The translations under genes and the position numbers were made by a program. The notes below the pieces were generated by a model, which was not told the DNA's origin, did not search any database, and saw only the letters and a program-made list of their open reading frames with translations. This document shows positions 40,893 to 52,000 of a stretch of DNA of 64,000 nt, in pieces; position 1 is the stretch's first letter; each line of letters opens with the position of its first letter. The stretch is from Seison nebaliae (Eukaryota; Rotifera; Pararotatoria; Seisonacea; Seisonidae): contig JALJEE010000562.1 of the NCBI GenBank assembly GCA_023231475.1, positions 29,925-93,924 on the forward strand. Reading direction: 5' to 3'.

Positions 40893-43565
40893 TTAAAGAA
40901 AATTAACTTTCTTTCTGATTTGTTTGGGTGAAGTTCGTTGATTCTCATTTAATGATAATCGTCTACGAATAACGAATTGTTGTCTGTTTTGGTTTATTAG
41001 CAGCATTTCTTCTTTCCTTTTTATTTCGTTCTTCAATTCGTTGATTTGTTTCTCATAATTCTCAATTAATTTTTTCTTCTCCTCATCTAACAACTCTAAA
41101 ATTTTCTTGACTATTTCGTTTCGATCATACGTTTCATCATTTGATCTTTAAGATATGATAAACATTAAATTCTTAATAGATCTTCAAACTTCTCCTCAGT
41201 CTTCTCTTCGATCTCACAACCGAGTACATCGGTCACAAACGGTCGATTATCTTCCATTGGAATGATGGCAGTATTGACCATTCGTCTCTTCCATTTCATT
41301 GCCGCTTTCGCTATCGTTCCCACATTGCCCATTGTGTACGTTTTCGATTTGACCGGTTTGTTAGGTACCAGAGGTTGTCCTTTACTAAAGTTAAATTTAT
41401 CGTTTTTTATCAAGTTCTTCCCCTCATTCTTGTTGATAGTCACTGTTTTGATTTCGAGTTTATGAAGGAGATCTTTATTCTTGATTCTCTTTTCACCATA
41501 TTCTCTCAGAATTCTCTATTTTCCATGAAGGAATATTTCATCTTTTCTAAAAGAAGATAAATAACTTCAGCATTCGGATAATCGATAATTGTTGAAAGAA
41601 CATCTTCTTTAGTTAGACTAAACAATTCGGAATATCCAACTGAACATACATCAGCAGTTCGTCTTTAAAAGAGAAATTTTAGGAGATTCTTTAAAAAAAT
41701 CGAAGAAAACTTATTTGATAATCCAGCAATGTTGAGTATGGCTATCTCTCCGAAAAAATCACCGGAATGCATTTTAGCCATAATTTTTCCGTTTTTACTA
41801 AAGTAAAAAAGTAAATTGGGAAAGTGGATGAGAGAAAAATGAACTCCAATACTTGGAGAATGCCGTCAGCAATTATAAATATTTCTTTGGCCGTTTCTCC
41901 TTTTCGACAAACGATGTCACCAGGCGTAAAAATGAATGCACGCATTTTCAATATGAGATCGTGGAGGAATTGAGGTTCACATTCCTTGAATATTGACACT
42001 TTCTTCAACGTATCCAAATTGACATGTAGAGCTAACTCCGTCTTTAATTTATCGGGTAACAAAGAAATTGATGTAGCATCATTTCCACTTACTCGACCTC
42101 TAAACCGAACGGAAAATTAATTTAAGAGAATAGAAAATGAAATAAACCGACTCCATGCATACGCATACCATCTTAACACTCGACGTTGCATATCTTTAGG
42201 AACTTTATGTGATCGCATATATTGTTTGGCGGCGTCCTTCATTTTATAAAGTTTCATTAATTATATTCAATAAATAAATGAACCAGCAATTTCTCATATT
42301 CTAAACGATTCGCATTTCGATTTGTTATAACTGAACCAATTTGTCCTTTTTAAAGAAATTGTTGAAGAATTAAATTTTTTTCATTCGAAAATTATTAACC
42401 TACGATGGTCGCGAAGATAAAGACGCCCATTAGATAACTGAGAATATTGAATAGAAATCTGAAAAGAAATGGAAATGGTGAAATGAAATTGATGATAAAG
42501 AGAACTGTTTATTTGTTTCAGGACGTGGTAGATCGCCAATTGTCGTCAATGTTAACATAGACCAATAAAGGGAACTTAAATACTTTTTTGTCCCATTTTG
42601 ATAATATTGAATTGGTTCGAGGAATGAACATTTATTATTATACTTCTCTAAATTGGACAACATTGCATAGAAACCAGCAAACCAGTGAGCTATCAAGAAT
42701 AAGATATGAACTAAATTAACTACTCGCCATACATTGGGGAAAACTGTCTTCGATTCAGTCAGATAATAGAGTTGTGGAAGACGGTAAACTTTTAAAAGTC
42801 GAGGGAATCTCAAAAGAGAATTCGGTTGAATGCCCATCACTCGATGGAAGAGTTGTAATGGTAACATGCTAGACAGATCCAAATAAAACTGAGTTTTCTG
42901 CATATAATTGTGGGCGAGACGTTTACTATCATAAACGAGTAATCCTTCTTCGAAATAACCAGTGCGGAATTGCATGAGAAAATCGAGAAGATAAACGATG
43001 TCGCTGATGACGTCGAGAATTATCCATAAAGTTTCATGTTGCGATTGAAGATGTGGGAAAGCATGTCTGGCAAACGGTATCCATAAATTGTATAAGATAG
43101 AGATGGAAATGAATGATAGCCAGTAGAAGAGATAATCGGTATCGGGAGCCATAACAAATTTGAAATGAGACAAATGGAGTTTATGAGAAGCAGTTCGTAA
43201 CCATTTGAATTGCTTTCTAGAAAAGATGTCATTCTCCTTCCTTATTTGACTCTCTTTTATATCAGATGAATGTGGTGTAATCTCATTATTCTCATCTAAC
43301 GATGATCTGTCCGACACATAAATTTGATCTTAATATTTTGAGGAGAAGTTGTTTTCAAATGAAAGATATGGAGAAGGAATGAAGAATGAAAACCGTTGTC
43401 GAATTCGGGATGGTGCATCGTTGAGAAACGCTTAATAAAGGAGTCATGACGATCATTCTTCTTTCCTTTAGATCGCCATTTCCATTTGTTGACGAATTTT
43501 CTCGATGTCAATTGAATGTCATCGAAATCCCTGGTCTCATCGAGATGTACATGTCCGTTCATCAT
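40893..43565 (-). CDS. Cyclic-nucleotide-gated cation channel subunit
   Basis: Exons (transcript order): 43565-43394, 43328-42506, 42458-42400, 42345-42284, 42236-42148, 42099-41845, 41797-41711, 41662-41566, 41515-41190 and 41145-40893. All phases agree; 740 residues. Exon 2 encodes S1 to the pore: S1 near residues 120-145, an S4 with Arg/Lys at three-residue spacing (LLRFPRLLKVYRL), and a selectivity stretch Thr-Leu-Thr-Thr-Ile-Gly-Asp (Asp323). S6 ends in the conserved Ile-Phe-Ala-Thr-Ile-Val-Gly. A C-linker and cyclic-nucleotide-binding domain follow, with the GDFFGEIAIL phosphate cassette and Arg-Thr-Ala-Asp. A Lys/Glu-rich coiled coil closes the protein. The Ser-Arg-Gly-Arg C-linker segment and the Asp after Gly suggest a CNGL-like rather than classic CNGA clade, from memory of the family. 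Expected role: cGMP/cAMP-gated Na/Ca entry in sensory cells. Exon 1 is the least certain part. Confidence 0.93.
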
Positions 43566-44683
43566 TATGAAAAGTGTTGGAGTGAAAATATTGGGAAATA
43601 ATTGTTGTTAATTATGTTAAGGACATTGGAAGAAGAACATGATTTATTTGTTGGAAGAAAGTCGTTAGAGAAATAAGAAAACCAAACGGAAATTTGAAGG
43701 ATAAGAAGTAATTGATGAGAATGAAAGATAATCGAATTATTATTTGAGTTAGTCCTCTGAAAAAAAAACATAAGCGAATATCAGTCGAATGGTTGCAGTA
43801 GACATTGTGGATGATCGTCAATCTTTTCAATGAACATTATTCGTCGTCTCCTTATTTACAAGTATCTTGGAATGATGATGGAAATTTAGTCATAGGAAAT
43901 TCTCGTAAAATCAAACCGATTAACTAATCAGTAATTATAGGATAGAAATGTTCTACTTCAATGTCAATCAATAACTAAATAATCAACTAGTCTATTCAAC
44001 TAATTTCACTCTTGGTAGCAAACGGAGATATGGTGAATTAATTCCGATTATGAAAAATAATTATTAATTTATCAGATAGATACACAGACATCAACCATAG
44101 AGTGCCCATACATATTATAGTGAACAAACCGTTATTCTATCCAATTTCAAAAGGAATAATCTTCATTCTCTTTCCAATCTTCCAGCAATTCTTTATATAT
44201 ATTGTTTTCTCGATGATTTCTAGATAGAAAACATTTCTAAGAAACATTGATATTATTGGTTAATTTAAGTTAAACTTTAAATATTTTATCTTAAATTTTC
44301 AAATATTTCATGATAAAATTGTCCCAAACTCCACAAATGTTTCATATTTATGATTTGATTGTTTTTGACTGAATTCTCCTCAACACTCTACTATAGTAGA
44401 CAATTTATAAATTGTTGAGAAGATTCCTAACTTTAAATTTGTTATGAATGAAATAGAAGGAAGGAAGAAAGAAGTAAAAGTTTTTCATTTCAGTAAATCA
44501 TTTGGTTTTAATTCTAAATAGTTGAAAATGAAATCGGTGAAAGTTGATTAAAACTTGAAGAATAGTATCTGGTTTACTTATTCAATTATTAGATTAGAGT
44601 TATATAATTTCACCTATTTATTGTTCATTCATCATTCATCGATTCCTTCATTTCCATCGTTGAAGAAACGAGAATTTCATTTT
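43566..44683. other. Spacer between CNG and TRIC genes
   Basis: About 1.1 kb of AT-rich sequence with the CNG promoter side and the TRIC 3' flank, both for minus-strand genes. The short frames present are hydrophobic and look non-coding. Confidence 0.5.
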
Positions 44684-45905
44684 CTATTCACTAGGGACCG
44701 TCGTGTTTCCCGTACCTGCCGCCACTTGCGATTGGTTAATTGAAGATTGTTGTTGCAATTGTTGTTGTTGTTGTTGTTGTTGAGCAGTTGATTGTGGTGT
44801 TGAAGAACGAACAGTTTGGTCTAATTTATTCGGTAGTGATGATTCGACATTTAAACCGTTTCGAGTAGTCGACTGAGTTTTCCTTTGACGCTCCCATGCC
44901 CGAACAAATGCATCATTAATCCCACCGAATGCTATCGCACTCACCATATTCTCTAACGGTAACAACGGGTCGTGTTGTTTGAAGAGAATACTCGTTCCTT
45001 TCACGTAGATGAAGAAGAGAGTTACACAAAAATAAACAAAGTGAATCGAATAGTTGGGTGGTAGAACGTTCATCTCGTAAGCGACGAATGCACAACTCCC
45101 TAATAGATAAGCTTTCGACGAACTAATCAAATTTGTTTATGTAACATTTCAATATGAAAAACTCCTAACAATGTGGGCGTTAAAAATTCATTGGATTGAG
45201 GTAACCAAATTCCCCGAACGAACCGATCGGCTATTTTCATGACAGAACCACCAGCCGCTAATTTATAATGAAATGAAAGAAAAGGAAGAGAATGAAGGAA
45301 ACCTTTTGCTGTTCCAATGAGTATGGCGGATATCCATGCTCTTGGGTAAATGTCTAACGACTTCAGAACATAAGTATAAACCAGACGACATCTAAACATT
45401 TCATCCATAATTCCTATCAACAAATAAATCGGGGTACAACGACATATCTTCCACGTTATGTCGAATGGAAAGAAGAAGATGAAATACCTGTACATTAATA
45501 AATGATTAATACAGACGTTCACGTACACTAACCAAATGATTGAAGTATATAACAATTTCTCATGATTATTGAAAACGGTCATTAATGATTCTCCCAACAT
45601 GAAGGCGGCTAAGAAGCTGCCCGCATGACATATGAGAATACAAGAGATCCATGTAGAAAATGGATGTCGTCGCGAGAAGTTTTGCACTCCACCTATTCCG
45701 TCAAAAGGAGAAGTGAAATTATTAGAATCAATCTGACTTATTCGATCTCGTTCAAATAATTCTTTTAAACTCAACCTGGAGCAGTCTTCTCGATATCGTC
45801 TCGGACAGCGGAGCATTTAATGATGTAATGTGCCAGTTCGAAATAAGGGAAAATCTTCAGTTTCATGAGAAGTGCTCCGAACGTATTAATTAGTTCGAAG
45901 TCCAT
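44684..45905 (-). CDS. TRIC trimeric intracellular cation channel (TMEM38-type)
   Basis: Exons (transcript order): 45905-45776, 45692-45533, 45487-45303, 45257-45170 and 45122-44684. All phases agree; 333 residues. TRIC landmarks appear in order: an N-terminal Phe-Pro-x-Phe-Glu-x-Ala-His-Tyr helix, SRRHPFSTW before TM2, Leu-Gly-Glu in TM3, Trp-Tyr...Pro-Phe-Asp at TM4, a Gly-Thr-Ala-Lys...Gly-Gly helix break, Arg-Gly-Ile-Trp, and Asn-Glu-Phe-Leu-x-Pro-x-Phe. Several join only across the short introns. The C-terminus carries a CAA-coded glutamine run (about 44755-44785). TRIC channels sit in ER/SR membranes and pass K+ as counter-ion during Ca2+ release through ryanodine or IP3 receptors. The protein is somewhat longer than vertebrate TRIC-A/B because of the Gln-rich tail. 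A second divergent copy lies 2 kb upstream on the same strand. Confidence 0.92.
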
Positions 45906-47740
45906 TCTGTGCCGAAAGAAAATTGAAGAAAAATTTATGGAACATTTAATAATGGAACATCTTCAATTAATTTAATTCGAATAATTCATGAAATACCAAT
46001 AATTCATGGATTTATAATAAATACAATAAAATTAAATTTTTTCTCATAAAATTCTTCCGTAAATTTGGAAATGATAAAGTGATTATTATAATTTTACTTA
46101 AAGTTTTTTACGATTCTACATATGTAAAAAAGGAATATTTTTAGTAGCAGGAGGAGGAAATAATCGATCTATGAGAATACTCATTATTTCAATTAGCAGA
46201 AATGAGAAATTTTATTAATAACATCATGTCTGGTAATACATATTAGAAGAATGAACAACATTCTTTATTCGATCACAATATGATAATACCATGAATGGAA
46301 ATATTTAATTGATAACATCATCCAATATTGGAAATATTTCTTTGATTAGAAAAATTCACTCATATCTCTATCGTTTTTATGGATTGGATATTTTCATTAA
46401 AAAATTCTATTAAACAAAAACTTGATAGGATTTATGACTTAAGAAGAAGAAGAACTAAAGATATTTATTCAAACAACAACAACAACAAAAACAACATTAG
46501 ATCAACATATAATACCAACAACAAAAACAACATTAGATCAACATACAATACCAACAACAACAACAAATAATAGTTGATATAAATAAGTAGAATTTATTTC
46601 TGACTACAGCTGACGTTTATATTAAGGAAATATCAAAAGAAAAGAAAAGAATAAAATTGATACAATTATCATCTTTCTTCATACTATCATCATCTCCCCA
46701 GCACCTTATTCCGATGAGAAAGATATTTCGTCTTTTTTCGCTTCTCCCATATATCTCCTTCAAAACTAAATATATTACGATGCATTTGGAGAAAGATAAG
46801 AAATGAAGAATTAGCACGTTGAGGAGAAGAAGAAAAAAATGAAAACTGAATGAAAGGCTATCGACACAATCCGCTAACTGTAGAATACCTCCACTACTCT
46901 TTCAGCAACTGAGAACGCATCAGTAACTAAAAATTTTCTCTCTTCCTCTTTAATCTTCCTTCACTTTCATTCCATTCTTCGTTGAGTTTGATTAAGAAAC
47001 TATTCAGTTTATGCAAACATAATTTCTCTTCGTTTCCTTCTACAGTTTTCGTGTATGAACCTTCCCATTTAAATAGTCATATCTATATATCTATCAATCC
47101 ATCTAACTCCACATATTTAGAAAAGAAATGTTATGTGAAATTTATTAAGAGGGAATCGATCATAGTATCCGGTAGATGAAATTGGTTCAAACAAAAATGC
47201 TCATCAGAATGAACAGTTTCGACAAAAACCTGCAATTCGGACATTTTTAATATGAAACGTCTAAACTTCTAATTTCTACTTAATATCTAATTGTTTTAAC
47301 TTATTTAAACTTTCCTAATTCTCTTGTCCAATTTCAAATAAATAAGTATAAATTCGACCTTATCGGACATAATAAAAATTATAATGAATTATGATTAAAA
47401 GTTGATGAATGAAAAAAGAAGATAGCAATTTGACGATAGATTTATGGTTGAAATTTGATAAGAATTACCCAATGGAAATTTTAAGAAATAATTCTACATA
47501 GAAGAGTTTATAGAATGGAAGAGTTTCGTGAAAATTCAAAAATTTAATTCTGATCGAAGAAAACTATGAAATTTGTCGAAATCCAAAAAAATTCAAATTC
47601 GAATATTTTGAAGGAACTTAAAAATTTGGTAGTTCATTAAAATTATCAGAGCTATTCAGGAACATATCTCCCATAACATAATTTAATAAGAGAAAAAATT
47701 ATATTTTATTCTATTTTTTATTGTCATTATTGTAATTGGT
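45906..47740. other. Spacer between the two TRIC-type genes
   Basis: AT-rich DNA with the TRIC promoter side and the 3' flank of the TRIC-like gene. A 36-nt tandem duplication at 46480-46551 lies in an Asn-rich chance frame. Nothing else is supported as coding. Confidence 0.5.
46480..46551. repeat. Two 36-nt tandem units
   Basis: Units 46480-46515 and 46516-46551 differ at a single base (t/c in the aacata-taatac part). They are flanked by further caa repeats on both sides. This is a recent duplication or short minisatellite. In the plus frame the unit encodes Asn-Asn-Lys-Asn-Asn-Ile-Arg-Ser-Thr-Tyr-Asn-Thr, but the surrounding frame lacks support as a gene. Confidence 0.9.
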
Positions 47741-48560
47741 TCATTCAGTTTTTTTCTTCGATTTTTCTTCTTCCATTATCTTCCTCCGTTGTTGGTACCA
47801 GAAGGAGGCGATCATCCGAAGAAGAATGAAAGTAATGGTGAGAGTGCCGTATGTGTATTTGTCGATTTGTGATGGAATGAAAGAGGAGATTATTAGGATG
47901 ACTGTTCCCATAATTGCCAGACTTAGTGATCTGGAAAATGGTTCAATGAGAAATGATGAGAAGTGAAGAATAGTAACAGAAAAGGAAAAAATATTTCATC
48001 ATTATCATTCGATAAATGTAAGAAGGATCTGGATAAAGGAATTGACAACCAAGTGGAACAACCATTCATCACACCACAAACGAACATTTGAATAAAGGAA
48101 TTTGGTGAGAGATGTGCTTGACTATTTGCTATTCCGATGGAGATGGCACGAATCCGATAAAATTCATCACCACATAATAAGAAATGACGAACGAATGGAA
48201 GTGATGTCAAGAAAGATATGTTGAATGGAATGACGAATACGATCATCCTGATAATATAAGAGAGGATGAGATGAGAAAGAGAAAAAGGAACCATGCTGAG
48301 AGAAAAAGATAAAAGTATCGACCATCATCCAAAATTTTGAGGGGTGGTTCATTGATAATCAATAATCCACAGAATTTTCCCGTATAACTTCGAATTAGGG
48401 ACGAAACAAATTTAGAGAAAATATTCTTTTCACTTTTTCCTTTTAATTCATATCGGATGGAAAGACAAATGAGCAATTCGTGAATGAATAGAATGATGTT
48501 GACAAATGTCAATTGATCCGCCACATTCACTCGTAACAATTCACTCACCATTTCATTCAT
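47741..48560 (-). CDS. Divergent TRIC-like ER membrane protein
   Basis: Three pieces. The first exon runs from the ATG at 48560 to about 48331. The second covers roughly 48294-47978. The third, 47931-47741, joins by a phase-matched 46-nt intron (donor GTTACT). TRIC-like features are Phe-Ser-Lys-Phe-Val-Ser-Ser before a helix and Asn-Glu-Pro-Pro-Leu at its end. Later come Ile-Pro-Phe-Asn for Ser-Pro-Phe-Asp, Leu-Pro-Phe-Val-Arg-His, and a Gly-x-x-x-Gly break where TRIC has Lys-Gly-Gly. The C-terminus ends Lys-Lys-Thr-Glu, a KKXX ER-retrieval signal. The first junction is unresolved: the obvious donor (GTCGAT after Leu-Asp-Asp) is phase 1, while both nearby acceptors are phase 2. It may be a paralogue with unusual splicing, or a pseudogene. 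TATAAA-free, it faces the phosphatase-like gene across about 130 bases. Confidence 0.6.
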
Positions 48561-48690
48561 GTCAGATAGCCAATTTGAAGAACGTTATCTGTGGAAAATG
48601 AGGGCTAATCTTTCGAAGTTCGGTGGATGTGATTGAATTATGGAGAAAAGTGATAAGGAGACATTTTCCCCATAATTTACATCGTTACTA
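48561..48690. promoter_or_regulatory. Short divergent promoter region
   Basis: The ATG of the TRIC-like gene (48560, minus) and the first in-frame ATG of the phosphatase-like gene (48691, plus; a second at 48751) are about 130-190 bases apart, head to head. Leaders and a shared or overlapping promoter must fit here. No TATA box or other motif is convincingly visible. Confidence 0.5.
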
Positions 48691-49775
48691 ATGGTAACTG
48701 GTGGAATAATCGAGAGAAACAATCTGAAGAAGAATTGGAGGAGTGGAAAAATGGAATATCAACGATTGAAACAAGCGAGGATTATCAACGACGTTCTCCC
48801 ACCAACCAATTTCAGTTGGCTCGTAGATCGACGATTGGCTGTCGGAGACTCACCAACTACTATTGAATCGATGAATTCTTTATTGAAAGAAGATTTCGAT
48901 TATTTAGTGGCGAGTGGAAGATGTTCTTCCATTCCATCAGAAATTACGGGACGATTCCGTTATGTACATTTATCGCCACAATCCAACATTCCAACGATGG
49001 ACGATTGTCTCAATTTTTTGAGATTGATGGAACGGGCTGATTCACATAACGAAGTTCTTTTAATTTTACTCCACTCTATTCAGTTAGGAGACAAATGTTT
49101 TAATCTGTTCGAACATGTAAATATTAAATAATTTCCTTAATTTTCGAATTTACTGTCTGACGGTATTTGAAGATATGATGGAGGAAATGAATGGAAAGAA
49201 AGAGATGTTAAGAAATGATTTATTTGTCTAAAATATAATAAAGTCAAATGTAGAATATAATTACATAAATTATTACAAGAACGCTCAGTTCAGAATAATA
49301 GAAATAATTATGTTTTGTGCAGATGTTGTTGTTGTTGTTGTTGTATGCTGCAAATATTTGATGAAAGAAGAAGGAGAGAATTATAGAAATGAATCAGTGA
49401 TTGATTGATTGAGTGAGTGAGTGAGTGAGTGAGTGAGTGAAGATGTAAGAGAGGGGAGGAAGATGAGGAGTTTCGAAAAGGAAATTACGATGTTGTTTCT
49501 AACGTGTCTTTTCTTTTTGTGTCGGGAAGAAAGTGTTCGTTTATACGGACAACAAATGCGAGACTGCCATGACGTTGGTAGCATGCTACTTTATGATGAT
49601 CTTTAAGATTCCTGCGGATTATGCGATTTGGATGATAAGGAACGTGCGGCCCATGGCAATTGGAGATTATAGACAGGAAGAAGTGATTCATTCAGTGGAA
49701 AACGAACTGGGTGAAATGTTGGGGAAGAATCATTCATTGAATATGGCATTGGCTACTCGATCAATCATCGACTGA
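48691..49775 (+). CDS. DUSP23-like pseudophosphatase
   Basis: Exons 48691-49053 and 49530-49775 join in phase 0; 202 residues from the first ATG, 182 from the ATG at 48751. The family start is clear: Pro-Pro-x-Asn-Phe-Ser-Trp-Leu, followed by Arg-Leu-Ala, as in atypical dual-specificity phosphatases of the DUSP23 type. After the splice comes Val-Phe-Val-Tyr-Thr ... Val-Ala-Cys-Tyr-Phe, which aligns without gaps to the Val-His-Cys-x5-Arg ... Ala-Cys-Tyr active-site loop. The catalytic Cys and Arg positions are both Thr, and the Asp of the general-acid loop is absent too. The C-terminal helix (Arg-x-x-Arg-Pro ... Gln-Glu) is kept. So the fold is expected, but without phosphatase activity; a phosphate-independent binding role is inference. 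The acceptor (GTCGGGAAG) is purine-rich, so the junction is slightly uncertain. AATAAA signals lie at 49799 and 49831. Confidence 0.75.
49395..49440. repeat. GATT/GAGT tetranucleotide microsatellite
   Basis: Several gatt units followed by seven gagt units. It lies inside the 476-nt intron of the phosphatase-like gene. Confidence 0.9.
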
Positions 49776-50099
49776 CGATATTGATCGAAGTAAAAGAGAA
49801 TAAATTAGAATAATGTTTTTGTTCCCTTCAAATAAAATTTCAGAAAAGTTCTCAATTGAGTCATGTGAGTTGTGAGTGGGAGAAGTGGAAGATGATTGAA
49901 GATCCAGAAACGAAGACGACAGAAATAAAATTAACAAGAAAAAGATAACGATGAGAGTTGTATGAATGATCTTTATGATGAGAAGATGTGAAAGGAAATT
50001 GTAATGAGATATTAAAGAGAAAATATGAATAAGTCATCGATGGGCAATTAAAGAAACGTTTCGGAAACACTTGCCACATGTATAATAAATATCAAATGA
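49776..50099. other. Convergent 3' spacer
   Basis: Separates the stop codons of the phosphatase-like gene (+) and the MED12-like gene (-). It carries AATAAA at 49799 and 49831 for the plus-strand gene. No coding sequence. Confidence 0.6.
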
Positions 50100-50848
50100 T
50101 TAGAAGTTATTATTGTTGTTGTTGGCTGTCGTATTGAGGAAATTTGATTGTGAAAATCGTCGTTCTTGTTCCCTGGACATCATATAATTGGAATTTGCAT
50201 TCGACATTTGTATTATATTATTGTCATTTCTATTAAAATTTTGTTGTTGTTGTTGTGGTTGTTGTGGTTGTTGTTGAAATTGAAAATTATTGGCATTCAT
50301 TTGAGATTGTTGTTGTTGATTGATTTGACGATTATTCTCATTGTTTATAGTCATATTCGATTGTTCTTTATTCATCGTCTGTTGTTGTTGTTGTTGTTGT
50401 TGTTGTGACATGAAAGGATAATTAACAGCTTGATATGATTGTTGAGAATTATGATGATGATGATTATTATTGTTATTATTATTATTATTGAACATCATAG
50501 GATTTTGTTGTTGGGGTTGTTGCATTTGTTGAGCATTCGGCTTCTGTGAATAAGAATTAATCAATCCATTCATCGATTGCTTTTGCATTCCATCCATGTT
50601 AATTGTCTGTTGTTGTTGTTGGTGTTGATTATTGTTAAATTGAATGATTCCATTCTTTGAAGATGGAATATTAAGAGAACTATTATTTTGATGGAAATTC
50701 ACCGAAGTTGGAAGTATTCCATTCGTATCATTATTCATAAAATGTTGTTGTTGTTGCATTTTATTCAATTGATATGATTGAGAAGATTGAACGATATTTG
50801 CATTCATTTGTTGTCGTTGTCCATCAATTATTTGTGATGGTTGTTGTA

Positions 50849-50902
<54 letters not shown>

Positions 50903-52000
50903 CATTAGTGAACATCGTTGAATCATTTATATTCACATTATGATTATTATGCATCGAAGTATGAATTCGTTGAAATGGTCGATCCATCTGATTATAAGCT
51001 GGCGGTTGTTGTTGTTGTTGTTGTTGACCCACCGGACCTGATACCACATTATTTATAATTTTATGTTGCTCATTATTATTATTATTATTCTTCATATTAT
51101 TGAAGAATTGTCGTTGTTGTTGTTGTTGTTGTTGGAAGAAGTAATTATTATTTTTCCCGTCAATTCCATTCGATCCAGACATATTGGAATTAAATGGAAA
51201 ATTCATTTTATCTCCATTATTTTGTGCATAACTAATAGTATCATTTGAACAATTAGAATTATTTGATATATTATTCAAATTCGAATTAGATAATCGATCC
51301 GATTTCAATCGTTTACTTCGATTCACCATTTCTTCATTCTCTTTATCCCTTCTATGTGATGATGACGATCGTTTCTTATTCATTATATGACCATTATTAT
51401 TGTCATTCGATTCACTCATATGAGATCTGGGAATGGACGAGAATGATAGTTGATCGGCACTCTCATTCCGACAAGTCGTTAATTCGTGTTCGTTCCTTGA
51501 GAACGAAGTTGATCGATGATTCATAGAAGTTATTTCTCCTGTCATATTCATATGAGGATTCATCATTGATTGAGGTTTCATAATATTGGATGACGGTTGT
51601 AATGCTTCCCCATTCATATGACTCATCGGTCTCATAATATTCGACATCGGTCCACTTTGATTCATTATCGGATTATTAGAAAACGGTGCTCTCATTTGTA
51701 TATCATTCGTTTGTAAATTGTTCGATGGTGACATTTGATTTATTTGCATCATTCGCTGATTTTGATTTCTCATTATTTGCATCTGTTGTTGTTGTTGTTG
51801 AGTCATTCCATTGATTTGAGATAGATTTATATTATAATTAAACATTTGTTGTTGATGTTGCTGCTGTTGTTGTTGTTGTTGTTGCTGTTGTTGTTGTTGA
51901 GACATGAGTTCATCTTTCTTTTGTTGTTGTTCTTCTTCTCGACTTTGTTTCAATTGGAGACGTCGTCTCTTTTTCATTTCTCGATTACGTCGATCATGAT
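50100..52000 (-). repeat. Gln/Asn codon-repeat tracts in the MED12-like C-terminus
   Basis: Many separate CAA/CAG and AAT/AAC runs (for example near 50384-50408, 50850-50900, 51000-51025, 51115-51133 and 51851-51900), seen on the plus strand as ttg and att runs. They encode polyglutamine and polyasparagine of 6 to about 16 residues. The same tracts generate spurious hydrophobic poly-Leu/Ile frames on the opposite strand. Confidence 0.9.

Noticed and set aside
41566-41600. Premature stop in the CNG channel after the cyclic-nucleotide-binding domain
   Set aside because: Removing the 49/50-nt intron 41516-41565 continues the family-typical helix and the C-terminal tail in frame.
45488-45532. 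Extra Val/Asn/His-rich insertion in the TRIC channel
   Set aside because: It is a 45-nt intron (GTTAGT...TACAG); removing it yields the expected Trp-Tyr...Pro-Phe-Asp segment.
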